The position numbers and the translations under genes were made by a program. A stretch of DNA of 64,000 nucleotides from Mucor racemosus (lineage: Eukaryota > Mucoromycota > Mucoromycetes > Mucorales > Mucoraceae): contig JAPEHQ010000003.1 in assembly GCA_027405735.1 (NCBI GenBank), positions 372,001 through 436,000 on the forward strand, given 5' to 3'. Each line of letters begins with the position of its first letter. The first letter of the stretch is position 1. Of this stretch, positions 32,442 through 43,639 are shown one piece after another. Under the pieces are notes generated by a model, which saw only the letters and a program-made list of their open reading frames with translations, did not search any database and was not told the origin of the DNA.

Positions 32442-32751
32442 TGATCTATCAGAATTACAACATTCGATATATAGAAGATCTCCGACAAATCTAGCAGATC
32501 TTATCTATCCAGTAACTGGTTCCTGTCACCCAGGAACTAACAATGAAACATAACTTATAGCAATATTACCACTGAAACATAACATGTTATATTCATACAC
32601 ATTAATAATAATATCTATTGTCACATCTAATGGATCCCTGTCCATTAGATCTTATCACACAATTCCAATAACTATATAAACCCATATTTAATTCATTCTA
32701 ATAAACGGTACTTTTTACGTTGATTTTAATTTATAAAGTCTCGATAAATCA
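32442..32751 (+). repeat. Chromovirus LTR 3
   Basis: 310 bp, followed directly by target duplication ATACA (32752-32756) and then by the right arm of the family A LTR. Confidence 0.92.
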
Positions 32752-32978
32752 ATACAGTTGAAGAACTGATTAATTACTCATTCTTTTATAATTGTATTCT
32801 TTTTTAAGTACTATTTATCAATCCTGAAAATATACGACAGAGACCTCACAATCTCTTGACTTTAGTTTACGTTGTGCTATTTGGACGTTATAGCGGTGCA
32901 TATATATTAAGTCTCCATTCAAAATAATAAAAATAATGTCTATCTGCTACGATGACCCTATAAAAAAAAATCAAAAAC

Positions 32979-35900
32979 TTCGAGACTTCATATTTCTACA
33001 AAATATTAAGTTATGTTATCACGTTTTAATAATAAAAGTTGCTTGTTTTAAAGCGCTCTATAACATATTTTAGTATGAGCAAATTTTGAGTACTTTTATT
33101 TTTTTCGTTTTTTTGATATTTCTGTAGTAGATTTCAAAATATCCGTTAAATTAAGCAACATTTTTTTTACATCCATATCATCAATCTCGTTGAGCTCTCT
33201 CGTACCCAATTTAGTTTGTTTCAAAATATTAATTTTTCGTGGAGATATCCTCAAAAATGTGTACAAAGAGATACTCTCATTCCTAACCTCAATTTTCCCC
33301 TTGTATACCCTTATCCCAAATTCTGAATTTGAAAAAAAATTGACAAAAATTACATTTTCTCTATGAAAAATGCACTTAGAATGTTCAGTAATGGCTCAAT
33401 CAATAGATAGTTTGTTTATTCATCATTTTCATTACTAATATTTGAAATATACTTATAAAAAGTGATGTGTATCTTCAAAAAACCTTCAAAACTTCAATTG
33501 CATTTTGCGCACAATTTAATATGGAATGTTTGTCTAATTTTTATTTAGGTAAATACAGAATTCAAAACTGTACAAAAACTATTTAATACACTAGATGGAC
33601 TTATTTTGCAGTTCATGAGCATTTAAACAATTTTGTATTTTGGATGATTTTTCGATCGTTTTTTGCAAATCAAATTTTGAGCTCAGTTGGAACAGACTGT
33701 AGGCTGTAATGTAAATTATTATTTTGATTTTCTCTATCAAAATTCAATAGTTTTCGTTGGAATAAAAAATACAGAGTAGCTTACAACTGGATCTATCTTA
33801 TGAATACAAAAAACTAATATCTCAATTATGGAGTTTAAATTGTACCATCAATTTTAAATCAATTTCAAGTGAATGCTAGGGCGATATTAGGCTAACGTTA
33901 TGTCAATACACTAACATTTTGGTATTAACCCTTTTATTTTGGGACAGATACCAATAGCCATGAAGCGAAGGTATATTTCTTTTTAAAATTTGAGAGAAAT
34001 AAGCTCAATATTAGGTGAGAAAATTCGAAACCTTTCTGAGAACTATCTAAAACCTATTTTTCACAACCGTAAAAACCCAACAACAAAAGACCCTAACTCG
34101 ATGAATTTTGAACTTAATAATTTCCAATTTTACATGATAGTAAGTACACATGTTTGACAAAATTTTCTCGAATGGCAACTTCAACAGGCTACTGTGTGTT
34201 GAGAAAATCATCGGCAAAGCACGCCTATAATCTGCTGCTGCACATTTTTATTCAAACCAATGTGAAATTTGTTCTCAATAAATAGGAATACAAATAAGCC
34301 CTAATTCCACAGGAAGAAGATAGCATTACTGTGTATCTGCTGATAAATAAATGCTACAATTTTCAGCTCCCATAGGTTATAGGTTATTGGTTATTGTGCA
34401 TTCTGTAAAAAAAATTTTTTTAAAAAAAACAAGTTTATTACCTGCTATTTACATTTACTAATAAGGGTAGTAAGCAGACTCGTTCTCGATGAATTATTAT
34501 AGGTTGAAATGAGCTCCCATTGCAATGAATGTATACCTTAGGCATTGTTAATTTGATATAAATTGGTTACATTATGCTACCTGTTTCCAAATTTACATTA
34601 TAGCACATAAAAGACTTGGAAAACACGTAAAATACACACTTTTTTCTTAAAAACTGGGTCTCACTTTTTATCCCTGCTCTACTTTTTTTTTCACTAAATA
34701 ACACCAAGAAAAAATTATATGCCAATGTACCTGAGATAGTCAACTTTAATCTAAAAACAAGTATCCGGAAATATCCTATTTTTTGCAGTTGGTATTAATT
34801 TTTTAATGCTAATGTTTCAGATTTTCACAGGTATTTCGCTGCTAAAAATCAAAAACTTTGAGGCTTCATATTTCTACAAAATATTAAGTTATGCTATCAC
34901 GTTTTAATAATAAAAGTTGCTTGTTTTAAAGCGTTATATAATATATTTCAGTATGAGCAAATTTTGAGCACTTTTATTTTTTTTCATTTTTTTTTTGATA
35001 TTTCTGTAGTAGATTTCAAAATATCCGTTAAATTAAACAACGTTTTTTTTACGTTCATATCATCAATCTCGTTGAGCTCTTTCGGACCCAATTTAGTTTG
35101 TTTCAAAATATTAATTTTTCATGGAGGTATCCTCAAAAATGTGTACAAAGAGATACTCTCATTCCTAACCTCAATTTTCCCCTTGTATACCCTTATCCCA
35201 AATTCTGAATTTGAAAAAAAATTGACAAAAATTACATTTTCTCTATGAAAAATGCACTTAGAATGTTCAGTAATGGCTCAATCAATAGATAGTTTGTTTA
35301 TTCATCATTTTCATTACTAATATTTGAAATATACTTATAAAAAGTGATGTGTATCTTCAAAAAACCTTCAAAACTTCAATTGCATTTTGCGCACAATTTA
35401 ATATGGAATGTTTGTCTAATTTTTATTTAGGTAAATACAGAATTCAAAACTGTACAAAAACTATTTAATACACTAGATGGACTTATTTTGCAGTTCATGA
35501 GCATTTAAACAATTTTGTATTTTGGATGATTTTTCGATCGTTTTTTGCAAATCAAATTTTGAGCTCAGTTGGAACAGACTGTAGGCTGTAATGTAAATTA
35601 TTATTTTGATTTTCTCTATCAAAATTCAATAGTTTTCGTTGGAATAAAAAATACAGAGTAGCTTACAACTGGATCTATCTTATGAATACAAAAAACTAAT
35701 ATCTCAATTATGGAGTTTAAATTGTACCATCAATTTTAAATCAATTTCAAGTGAATGCTAGGGCGATATTAGGCTAACGTTATGTCAATACACTAACATT
35801 TTGGTATTAACCCTTTTATTTTGGGACAGATACCAATAGCCATGAAGCGAAGGTATATTTCTTTTTAAAATTTGAGAGAAATAAGCTCAATATTAGGTGA

Positions 35901-38330
35901 GAAAATTCGAAACCTTTCTGAGAACTATCTAAAACCTATTTTTCACAACCGTAAAAACCCAACAACAAAAGACCCTAACTCGATGAATTTTGAACTTAAT
36001 AATTTCCAATTTTACATGATAGTAAGTACACATGTTTGACAAAATTTTCTCGAATGGCAACTTCAACAGGCTACTGTGTGTTGAGAAAATCATCGGCAAA
36101 GCACGCCTATAATCTGCTGCTGCACATTTTTATTCAAACCAATGTGAAATTTGTTCTCAATAAATAGGAATACAAATAAGCCCTAATTCCACAGGAAGAA
36201 GATAGCATTACTGTGTATCTGCTGATAAATAAATGCTACAATTTTCAGCTCCCATAGGTTATAGGTTATTGGTTATTGTGCATTCTGTAAAAAAATTTTT
36301 TTAAAAAAAACAAGTTTATTACCTGCTATTTACATTTACTAATAAGGGTAGTAAGCAGACTCGTTCTCGATGAATTATTATAGGTTGAAATGAGCTCCCA
36401 TTGCAATGAATGTATACCTTAGGCATTGTTAATTTGATATAAATTGGTTACATTATGCTACCTGTTTCCAAATTTACATTATAGCACATAAAAGACTTGG
36501 AAAACACGTAAAATACACACTTTTTTCTTAAAAACTGGGTCTCACTTTTTATCCCTGCTCTACTTTTTTTTTCACTAAATAACACCAAGAAAAAATTATA
36601 TGCCAATGTACCTGAGATAGTCAACTTTAATCTAAAAACAAGTATCCGGAAATATCCTATTTTTTGCAGTTGGTATTAATTTTTTAATGCTAATGTTTCA
36701 GATTTTCACAGGTATTTCGCTGCTAAAAATCAAAAACTTTGAGGCTTCATATTTCTACAAAATATTAAGTTATGCTATCACGTTTTAATAATAAAAGTTG
36801 CTTGTTTTAAAGCGTTATATAATATATTTCAGTATGAGCAAATTTTGAGCACTTTTATTTTTTTTCTTTTTTTTTTGATATTTCTGTAGTAGATTTCAAA
36901 ATATCCGTTAAATTAAACAACGTTTTTTTTACGTTCATATCATCAATCTCGTTGAGCTCTTTCGGACCCAATTTAGTTTGTTTCAAAATATTAATTTTTC
37001 ATGGAGGTATCCTCAAAAATGTGTACAAAGAGATACTCTCATTCCTAACCTCAATTTTCCCCTTGTATACCCTTATCCCAAATTCTGAATTTGAAAAAAA
37101 ATTGACAAAAATCTCGTTTCCTCTACGAAAAATGCAGTTAAAATGTTCAGCAATGGCTCAATCGATAGACAATTTCTTTGTGCATAACTTCCATTACTCA
37201 TATCTGAAATATACTTATAAAAAGTGATGTGTATCTTCAAAAAACTTACAAAATTTCAATCGCATTTTACACAAAATTTAATGTGAAACATTTATTCAAA
37301 TTTTATTTAGATAGATGCAGGATTCAAAACTGTACAAAGACTATTTAATTTGCTAAGCCGACTTATTTTGCAGTTCATGAGCATTTAAACAAATTTGTTT
37401 TTTTCATCATTTTTTGTTCGTTTTGGAAAATTGGTTTTGGAACTCAGTTATCAATGACCTTATGCTGTAATGTGAACTATTATTTTAATTATCTCGACGA
37501 AAAATCAATCTTTTTCACTGAAACAAAGAATGCAAAATAGATCCCAGTTGGATTTTCCTTCTGAACATAAGAAATTAATACCTTGATTAAGTGCTTAATA
37601 TTTACAATCAATTTTAGGGCACTTTAGATTAATTTTTGGTCAATGTTAAACCAATGCTAAGCCAGTGCATTTATATTCTAGTATTTATTCTTTTATTTTG
37701 AACATACAGGTATCAATAACTCATAAGGGGGAGATACATCTTCTTTGAAGATTTGAAGTAATTCGACTCAATATTAGGCGAAAAAAATTTGAAAGCTATG
37801 AGAACCATCTAAAGTAGCCTTGGTGTCGAGCCGGGTTTTGCCAGCCAAATTTATTAATGTAAGCTGGGCTCGACAGTATCCATATCTAAAACTATCTGAA
37901 GCTACTTGACAACAAAAACCTTATCTCTACGAATTTTGATTCTAATAATTTGAAACTTTACATGAGAGTAGGTACACATCTTTGACACAATAAGTTTAAA
38001 GAGCAGCTTTTATAGCTTACTGTGTGGCAAGAAAAGCATCGCCAAAGTGCACCTATAGTTTACTGTGCAGTTTTATTGAAAACAATTAAATATACGATTT
38101 CTATGAATATTAAATCCAAGTAAGCTATCACTCTATATGGGCATATGTATGAGTAAGTACTACAAATAGTTAAGATATTAGCATCCATGGATCATTGTGC
38201 ATTCGATAAGTTTGAATAATGAGTTGGGTACTTGCCATTTGTATCTAATAAGGCCAGTAATTACACCAGCTTTCGACGAATATGGACCTAAATAACCCCC
38301 CTCCCCCCGTTGAAATTGATCCACAGAATT
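32979..38330 (-). repeat. R1 tandem array II (three units)
   Basis: Units: 20200-20314 plus 32979-34570 (split by the nest), 34571-36451 and 36452 to about 38330, with a period of 1881 bp. Unit 1 is type X, unit 2 begins as type Y and switches to type X between about 35131 and 35231, and unit 3 begins as type Y and becomes more diverged distally. Relic frames are on the minus strand. The opposite-strand hydrophobic frames are shadows. A 52-bp hairpin element sits in unit 3. Confidence 0.85.
37824..37875. repeat. 52-bp terminal-inverted-repeat element, copy 2
   Basis: TGTCGAGCC at the left end and GGCTCGACA at the right are perfect 9-bp inverted repeats. The interior (TTTTGCCAGCCAAATTTA...) matches copy 1 at 14049-14100. 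It lies within the third unit of R1 array II, a position where the other units have no such sequence. Confidence 0.7.
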
Positions 38331-40828
38331 GAAAAAGGTTTAGCCTTCCCAAGTTGTTGTAGAAATGGAGAAATGAAAACTCGTACGTGTTTAAACTATT
38401 TTGTACATAAATTGTTTTAGATATTCTTTAAAATTTTTTTATAAAATCAAATAATGGTTCAAAGTTGAATTTTGAAATTGCATTTAATGCACAGTAGATT
38501 TAGGAAGAACATATCTTGATTTCGTTAGCCAACAGCTATTCTAGAAGGATTTCTGGACACGTTTTTGAAAAAAAAAGCTTTTCTCCTGCTTGAAATCAAT
38601 GAATATTGATCCAAATGGGCTGCAAGTTTCAAAATATATCCTACAGCTGTAACAGTATTCAGATTTAACATTTTAATACCCCCATTAAATTACTTGTTAA
38701 ACTGTAGGAATGAAACGAGCTCTTTTTCGAGTATGGTTTGTTTGATTGATTAAAATATAAACGACTATTCATTTAATAAATTTACATTTTTGGATGCTAC
38801 AAATGTCAAAATTTGTGCTATACAGTTAAGGTTATGTCGTATATTTTATTTTTTATTTGGTGTATTATGGTCTTAGGAAACCTAAAAAGAGATAAAAATA
38901 TCAATGATTGAAAAATAGGCATTTATGCGTTTTTTTCCATTATTTGGTGTGAAAAAAACAATTTTTGAATAGCAATGTTAAATAATAGTAGATTTTAAAG
39001 CTACTTAATATTGGCATTGAATTTATGGAATGGCCGCTAGAGTATATATACAAAGTTTTGCTCATTTTATATACGATGAAAGCAATTTTATTTACATAGA
39101 AGTTTGATTTTATTAATCGATTAAAAAATATTGTGAGTGTCATAATAGAGAAAACATACCAAGATAAGCTTCAACTTTGGTTTGAATTGACTATATACGT
39201 AGCGATGATCACTTTAATACCTTTAGTTTTAAACGAACAATAAAATAATGAGGAGCTCATTTAATAAAAGTGAGGTATACATACAAAGGATTGAAGCTAG
39301 CATGAATTGTTAAGCTTAAAGTTTTGTATGTACATGTGTAGCGTTGATTCTTATCTTTGGTGTTGTATCTACAACGTGATCAGCTTTTTTTTTCTTTAGC
39401 ATTTGATAATGTTTATACTTTTAAAGTTATTTCAAATTGTGTTGTGTGTATTATCAAATTCATTTGTTTATACGCATTCATTGCTGTTATAGCATTCCTA
39501 TTGAGTCTAGTAAAGAAAGAAACAGAACAGATTCCATGGTACTACATTAATACATTTGCATACATGAATATAATAACCTTAACGTTTAAGAAAAAAGAAA
39601 TTTCTTTTAACTCATGTGTGTACATACATATACTATATGGAAGAATAATATAACAGTGTTACAAAAAGGATGATGATATTCATTCCATCATTCCGTTTTG
39701 TTTATTTGCTTGTTTTGAAACCTCACACAAATATTATCCAAAAAAGTAAGTATTTTACCTATTTATACATAAAGTATCATTTCAGAAAAGAATGAAGGTT
39801 CCTTTACATATCCTTTTGATGTTGAGAAAAAATCAGTATATGTGTATTTGAATAAACACGTTTATGTGATATATCAAAGCCTTAACATTTTCAAGCACAT
39901 CAGATCCTATTCAAGTATATTGTACATGTATATTTTGGAATATATGAATTACATAATAATTTGATAATATGCTAGTAAAAAAAAAGATTTTATGAAGAGG
40001 CTATCATCATCCGAGTCCCTTGGTGCATATACATGTTTCAAGCTAATTCCAAATTTGTTGCATTGAATAGCATAAAGCATATGCATACATTTATAAAACG
40101 TGGTACACAGATATATAATACTAGGAGCACATGTACATGTAGTGAAATGTTCGGTCTTTCTTTCTTCTCCATGTATGTACACACATCAAAATGAACTCTG
40201 TATTATAGAGGCATGCAATTACATATATGATCATGTACATGCTTCCCATGTAATTCTTGGCGATCCAATATTGCTGATCTTCCAACGGTAAATTCCAGAC
40301 ATATGAAAAAAGAGAGCATGGCTATACATTTATATATATGTATGCATGCATTGATACACACAATATCAGCCTGGGTATATCATATACATATACAACAAAG
40401 CTTATCATTTAATAGCCTATCGGATCACTTGGTTTTTTTTTTTTATCTTTGTTTATCCAAAAAATGCCAAACTTTGGTTGTGATTCAATGAGGTTTTTTT
40501 GTGGCAAAATTCTTGAAACTACTATTTTTTTTTTGAAAAAGGCAAATATTTATATTTTGGTTCAAATAAATAAAAAAAAAAAAATAAGGCACATATTACG
40601 TGATTACAATGTTCTTTTTTTATAATATTCACAACAAGGCTCATGATGAAAAAGTGTGACAATAATTTATTCTAAATGTGTGTGTGTGTGGTTGTTTCAT
40701 GCAGCAAAGAGAGAAATGTTCCAATAACCAGATCGGAAGTAGGGATGTGGTGCAAAAAGAAACAGAGAAAAATATCGTACTGTTATAATATAACTTTTAA
40801 AATAGTCCAAATTATGCGTAATAATGTT
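38331..40828. other. Gene-poor AT-rich region
   Basis: No supportable gene. It contains homopolymer runs, TGTACA/CATGTA-rich stretches near 39.9-40.4 kb and a short TG repeat near 40678. Short open frames here have no motif and look like chance. Confidence 0.4.
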
Positions 40829-42241
40829 TTAGAGTTTAGCTGCCTCAATTACTGATGGTGATGAAGATGAAGGTGATGATGAAGTGATTTGAAAGAATAA
40901 ATGTATTTCATCAACTAAATTATCTACTTGATCCGATGTATTATGCCCATGAAGACAAATTCTAACTCTTTCTTGTCCAATAGGTACTGTAGGTGAACAG
41001 ATGGGTTTTACAATAAATCCTTTACCATTTAAATAACTTGCCAATGCTCTGACAGGAGCATTGCCATTCAATACCACTCCTTGAATGGGACTAGATGACG
41101 GCAATAGCGTTCCTAAGGGCAAGCGGATAGTGTCCCTGAAACGTTGAGTGATATCATGTACATGTTTTTGAATCTATAGATTTCAATTAATCATTTTGCA
41201 TCACATCATCATTCTTTTATATTCATTACAGGTATAGTTTCTCCATTTTCAAGCACATCATAAACACATTTAATGGAAGCCAATGAACTATATGACATGA
41301 AGGTTGAATAGATTAAAGGTCTTGCATAATTGATTAAATACTGGCGAAGGGTTTCAGATCCAAGGATAGCGGCTAGTAGAGAAAACCATGTCAATGAAAC
41401 ATATACGCATTATTATCTAATCTAGTATACCTCCATTGCTCGCTAAAGCCTTGCCAAATGTATGCAATCTAGCAAATATTTCATTTTCTAATCCCAATTG
41501 TGAAATAACACCTCTTCCTTTATCTCCATAAACACCTGTACTGTGTGCCTGTTATTTTTTGAAATTCAATTAATTCTACGGCCTCAGGTACAGGCTGTCA
41601 AACTCAAAAATAAAACTTACTTCATCTACAATGATATATCCATTTTCTTTATGGGGCCAATATTTTTGAAGTACAGCTACCAATTCATTTAATGGGGCAA
41701 CATCGCCATCCATAGAATACACGGTTTCTACGGCAACAAAAACGTTTTTCCCAGGATACTGAGCTATAGCCAATTGAATAATGCGCTCAAAATCCTGGAC
41801 ATTGGAATGAAGAAAAGGTATACATTTAGCAGCACGAGACATTCGCATTCCTTCATGGACACTGGCATGAATCAATTCATCATATATAATAATATCTCCG
41901 CGTTGGGGTACTGTGCTAAATAAACCAACATTGGCATCAAATCCTGAATTAAAAATCAAAGCTGTTTCACTATTGTGAAATTTGGCGATTTTTCTTTCCA
42001 ATTGCTCGCAATAAGCAGAATTTCCGTCTAATAATCTTGAGCCAGTAGAGCCTAATATCGTAGGCAATTGCTGCAATTCTTTCATGTAGGCAGCCTTGAA
42101 ATGATTGCTATGCGATAAACCTAAAAAATCATTTGAACTAAAGTCAATGGCATTCGATGGGTTTACAACCAATCTACGGATCTTTGATATTTGACGTCGC
42201 TTTTTTAAGGTTTCCTCGAGTTGATGTTCAAGTCTAGACAT
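40829..42241 (-). CDS. 8-amino-7-oxononanoate synthase-like enzyme with peroxisomal AKL end
   Basis: Four exons: 42241-41621, 41548-41431, 41372-41230 and 41173-40829, giving 408 residues. It belongs to the PLP-dependent alpha-oxoamine synthases: FSSNDFLGLS, GSTGSRLLDGNS, VDEAHSTGVYG (Asp206, His209) and THFGKAL-type Schiff-base Lys240 within TFGKALASNG. The DEAHSTG motif is rebuilt only by splicing. The best fit is the BioF/KAPA synthase step of biotin synthesis (pimeloyl thioester plus alanine). Related 2-amino-3-ketobutyrate ligase is less likely given the fungal BioF-like motifs. The protein ends in AKL, a type 1 peroxisomal targeting signal variant, which agrees with known peroxisomal BioF in other fungi. 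Confidence 0.85.
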
Positions 42242-43009
42242 TTTCTTAATGTTTTAAAGATGGTCGCCAAGTGTTAATAAAACAATTCAAGGGGGTAAAA
42301 GAAAATCTTTTAATATAAAGTGAAGTTAACTGACTCATCTCATTTACCAGACAAGATCTTAATTATTAAACTCCCGCGAAAAAAAAAAGAAAAAGCAAAA
42401 TGGAGATCCTCTTGCTCCCCCATTTGTTTTTTCGTCGAAACGATATGATAGATGAAACAATTTGATAATAAGGGCTTTCCGATATAGGTGCATATTATTT
42501 CTGCAAAACAAATCCTTTTATTTGTTTATTATGTATGTGTTTGTACCTGAAAAAAAAAACCTATGATATTTCTACATACACTACACTTTTGATAAAAATT
42601 TCATTCCATATATCCATTATTAAAATTAAAGGATCATCATTATATTCATCATCATAAACACCACCTTGCTTTTTTAAAAAAAAATGGCATACAATCGGTT
42701 TAATATTTAATAAAAGGAACATAGAACCGGGTTCTTTTTGATGTCTAATTACTCATATAATCAAATGTCGACAGATCCCTTAATCAAATGATCTCTCTAT
42801 GAGTATACGTTTCATAAATAATAGAGAGAAAATATGCCTAAAATTGGATCATTAACTTTTTGTTTGTTTGAGGATTCCTTTGAACCGAAATATAAATAGG
42901 GTACACATTTTAGTAAATTTTCCCTCTTTTTTTTTTATTATTCTTTGTATAATCATACTACTACTTTTATCTTACTACTACTTTTACTACTAATATTTGC
43001 ATACTCAAA
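42242..43009. promoter_or_regulatory. Divergent promoter region (BioF-like / cyclin)
   Basis: 768-bp spacer between divergent starts. A TATAAATA element at 42891-42898, 112 bp upstream of the cyclin ATG, is followed by a long pyrimidine tract (about 42922-42945) typical of fungal core promoters. No gene is seen. Confidence 0.5.
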
Positions 43010-43639
43010 ATGATGATGGTCACTGAAACAACTTCTCCAACTTTGACATTTAGATCAAGTCCTGAACCTTTACTCTCTTACATGGTCTCTAATATAGATG
43101 ATTTAGTCCAATGCTCAAAAGAACGCAGATATTATCAACACATGCTCTTACCTGACTTGCCTAAATTCATCAAATTAGTCTATCAAAAATGTCATCTTAC
43201 ACCTACTGTCTTGGTGATTGGTCTCATTTATCTTGAACGTCTCAAGAAGAACTTGCCTGAACAAGCTCAAGGAGGTAAGTTATTATTGATTATTATTATA
43301 AAAATTTACTAACATATCATTACAGAATATGATACACCTTACAAGTTATTCTTGGCTGCCATGATTGTAGCTACAAAATACATTGAAGATTATGCTTCCC
43401 ATGCAGTGTCGATCTATCGAATTGTATCCCCGCTTTACACATCAAGAGAATTGAATGAAATGGAACGCAGTTTCTTGGGTGTATTAAAGGTAAACACATG
43501 GATACAAACATATTTGGGATATGCATGATCTAATTCATTTTTTTATTAGTTTGATTTGTATGTTGATATATCTGAAATGGATAGATTTGTCGATGAACAT
43601 CAAGAATCACTTGAACTTGAATTAATGAGTATGGTTTAA
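43010..43639 (+). CDS. Pcl/Pho80-type cyclin
   Basis: Three exons: 43010-43274, 43326-43489 and 43550-43639, 172 residues. The single cyclin box (about residues 40-155) shows LPKFIKLVYQKCHLTPTVLV, then LFLAAMIVATKYIEDY and SRELNEMERSFLGVLKFDLYV. This arrangement is typical of Pcl1/Pcl2-like and Pho80-like cyclins that activate Pho85-type kinases in morphogenesis, cell-cycle entry or nutrient control. The short length with little outside the box fits a minimal Pcl. Two further Met codons follow directly at the start (MMM), so the exact initiation codon is uncertain. The intron sites are strong (GTAAGT; TTACAG). Confidence 0.88.

Larger units (their letters stand above)
21034..32751 (+). mobile_element. 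Tandem Ty3 chromovirus: LTR-internal-LTR-internal-LTR
   Basis: Three 310-bp LTRs separated by two internal regions, with an exact 5704-bp period. One pair of 5-bp target duplications, ATACA (21029-21033 and 32752-32756), brackets the whole array, so there was one insertion site. The internal regions encode identical 1690-residue Gag-Pol proteins, and the nucleotide stretches I compared at the 5704-bp offset matched. The tandem arose either by LTR-LTR recombination between sister copies or by integration of a concatemer; assembly duplication must be excluded. Confidence 0.92.
20589..32839 (+). mobile_element. Solo LTR, family A, copy 2 (split by chromovirus)
   Basis: The LTR arms are 20589-21033 and 32757-32839, together 528 bp and collinear with the intact 540-bp copy at 14270-14809. 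Perfect 5-bp target duplications GAGAC lie at 20584-20588 and 32840-32844. The chromovirus array occupies 21034-32751, with its own duplication ATACA. Confidence 0.88.
20315..32965 (+). mobile_element. tRNA-derived SINE-like retroposon, interrupted
   Basis: After removing the nested LTR, about 395 bp remain (20315-20588 plus 32845-32965). The head is tRNA-like: a box-A-like TGGTTGGGTGG, an anticodon-arm-like TACTTCCCAAGTGC (CCC, as in tRNA-Gly) and a box-B-like AGTTCAAACCC. The tail ends in an A run, and 13-bp direct repeats AAAAATCAAAAAC (20302-20314 and 32966-32978) flank it. Variable-length A-tails and long target duplications are typical of LINE-mobilised SINEs. The acceptor stem no longer pairs, so it is not a functional tRNA. 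Confidence 0.65.

Noticed and set aside
21034..32751. Two independent chromovirus insertions
   Set aside because: The middle LTR is shared and has no target duplication; a single ATACA pair flanks the whole array.
39357..39653. 98-residue plus-strand open frame with hydrophobic middle
   Set aside because: No motif, AT-driven composition, no promoter or splice context; likely chance.
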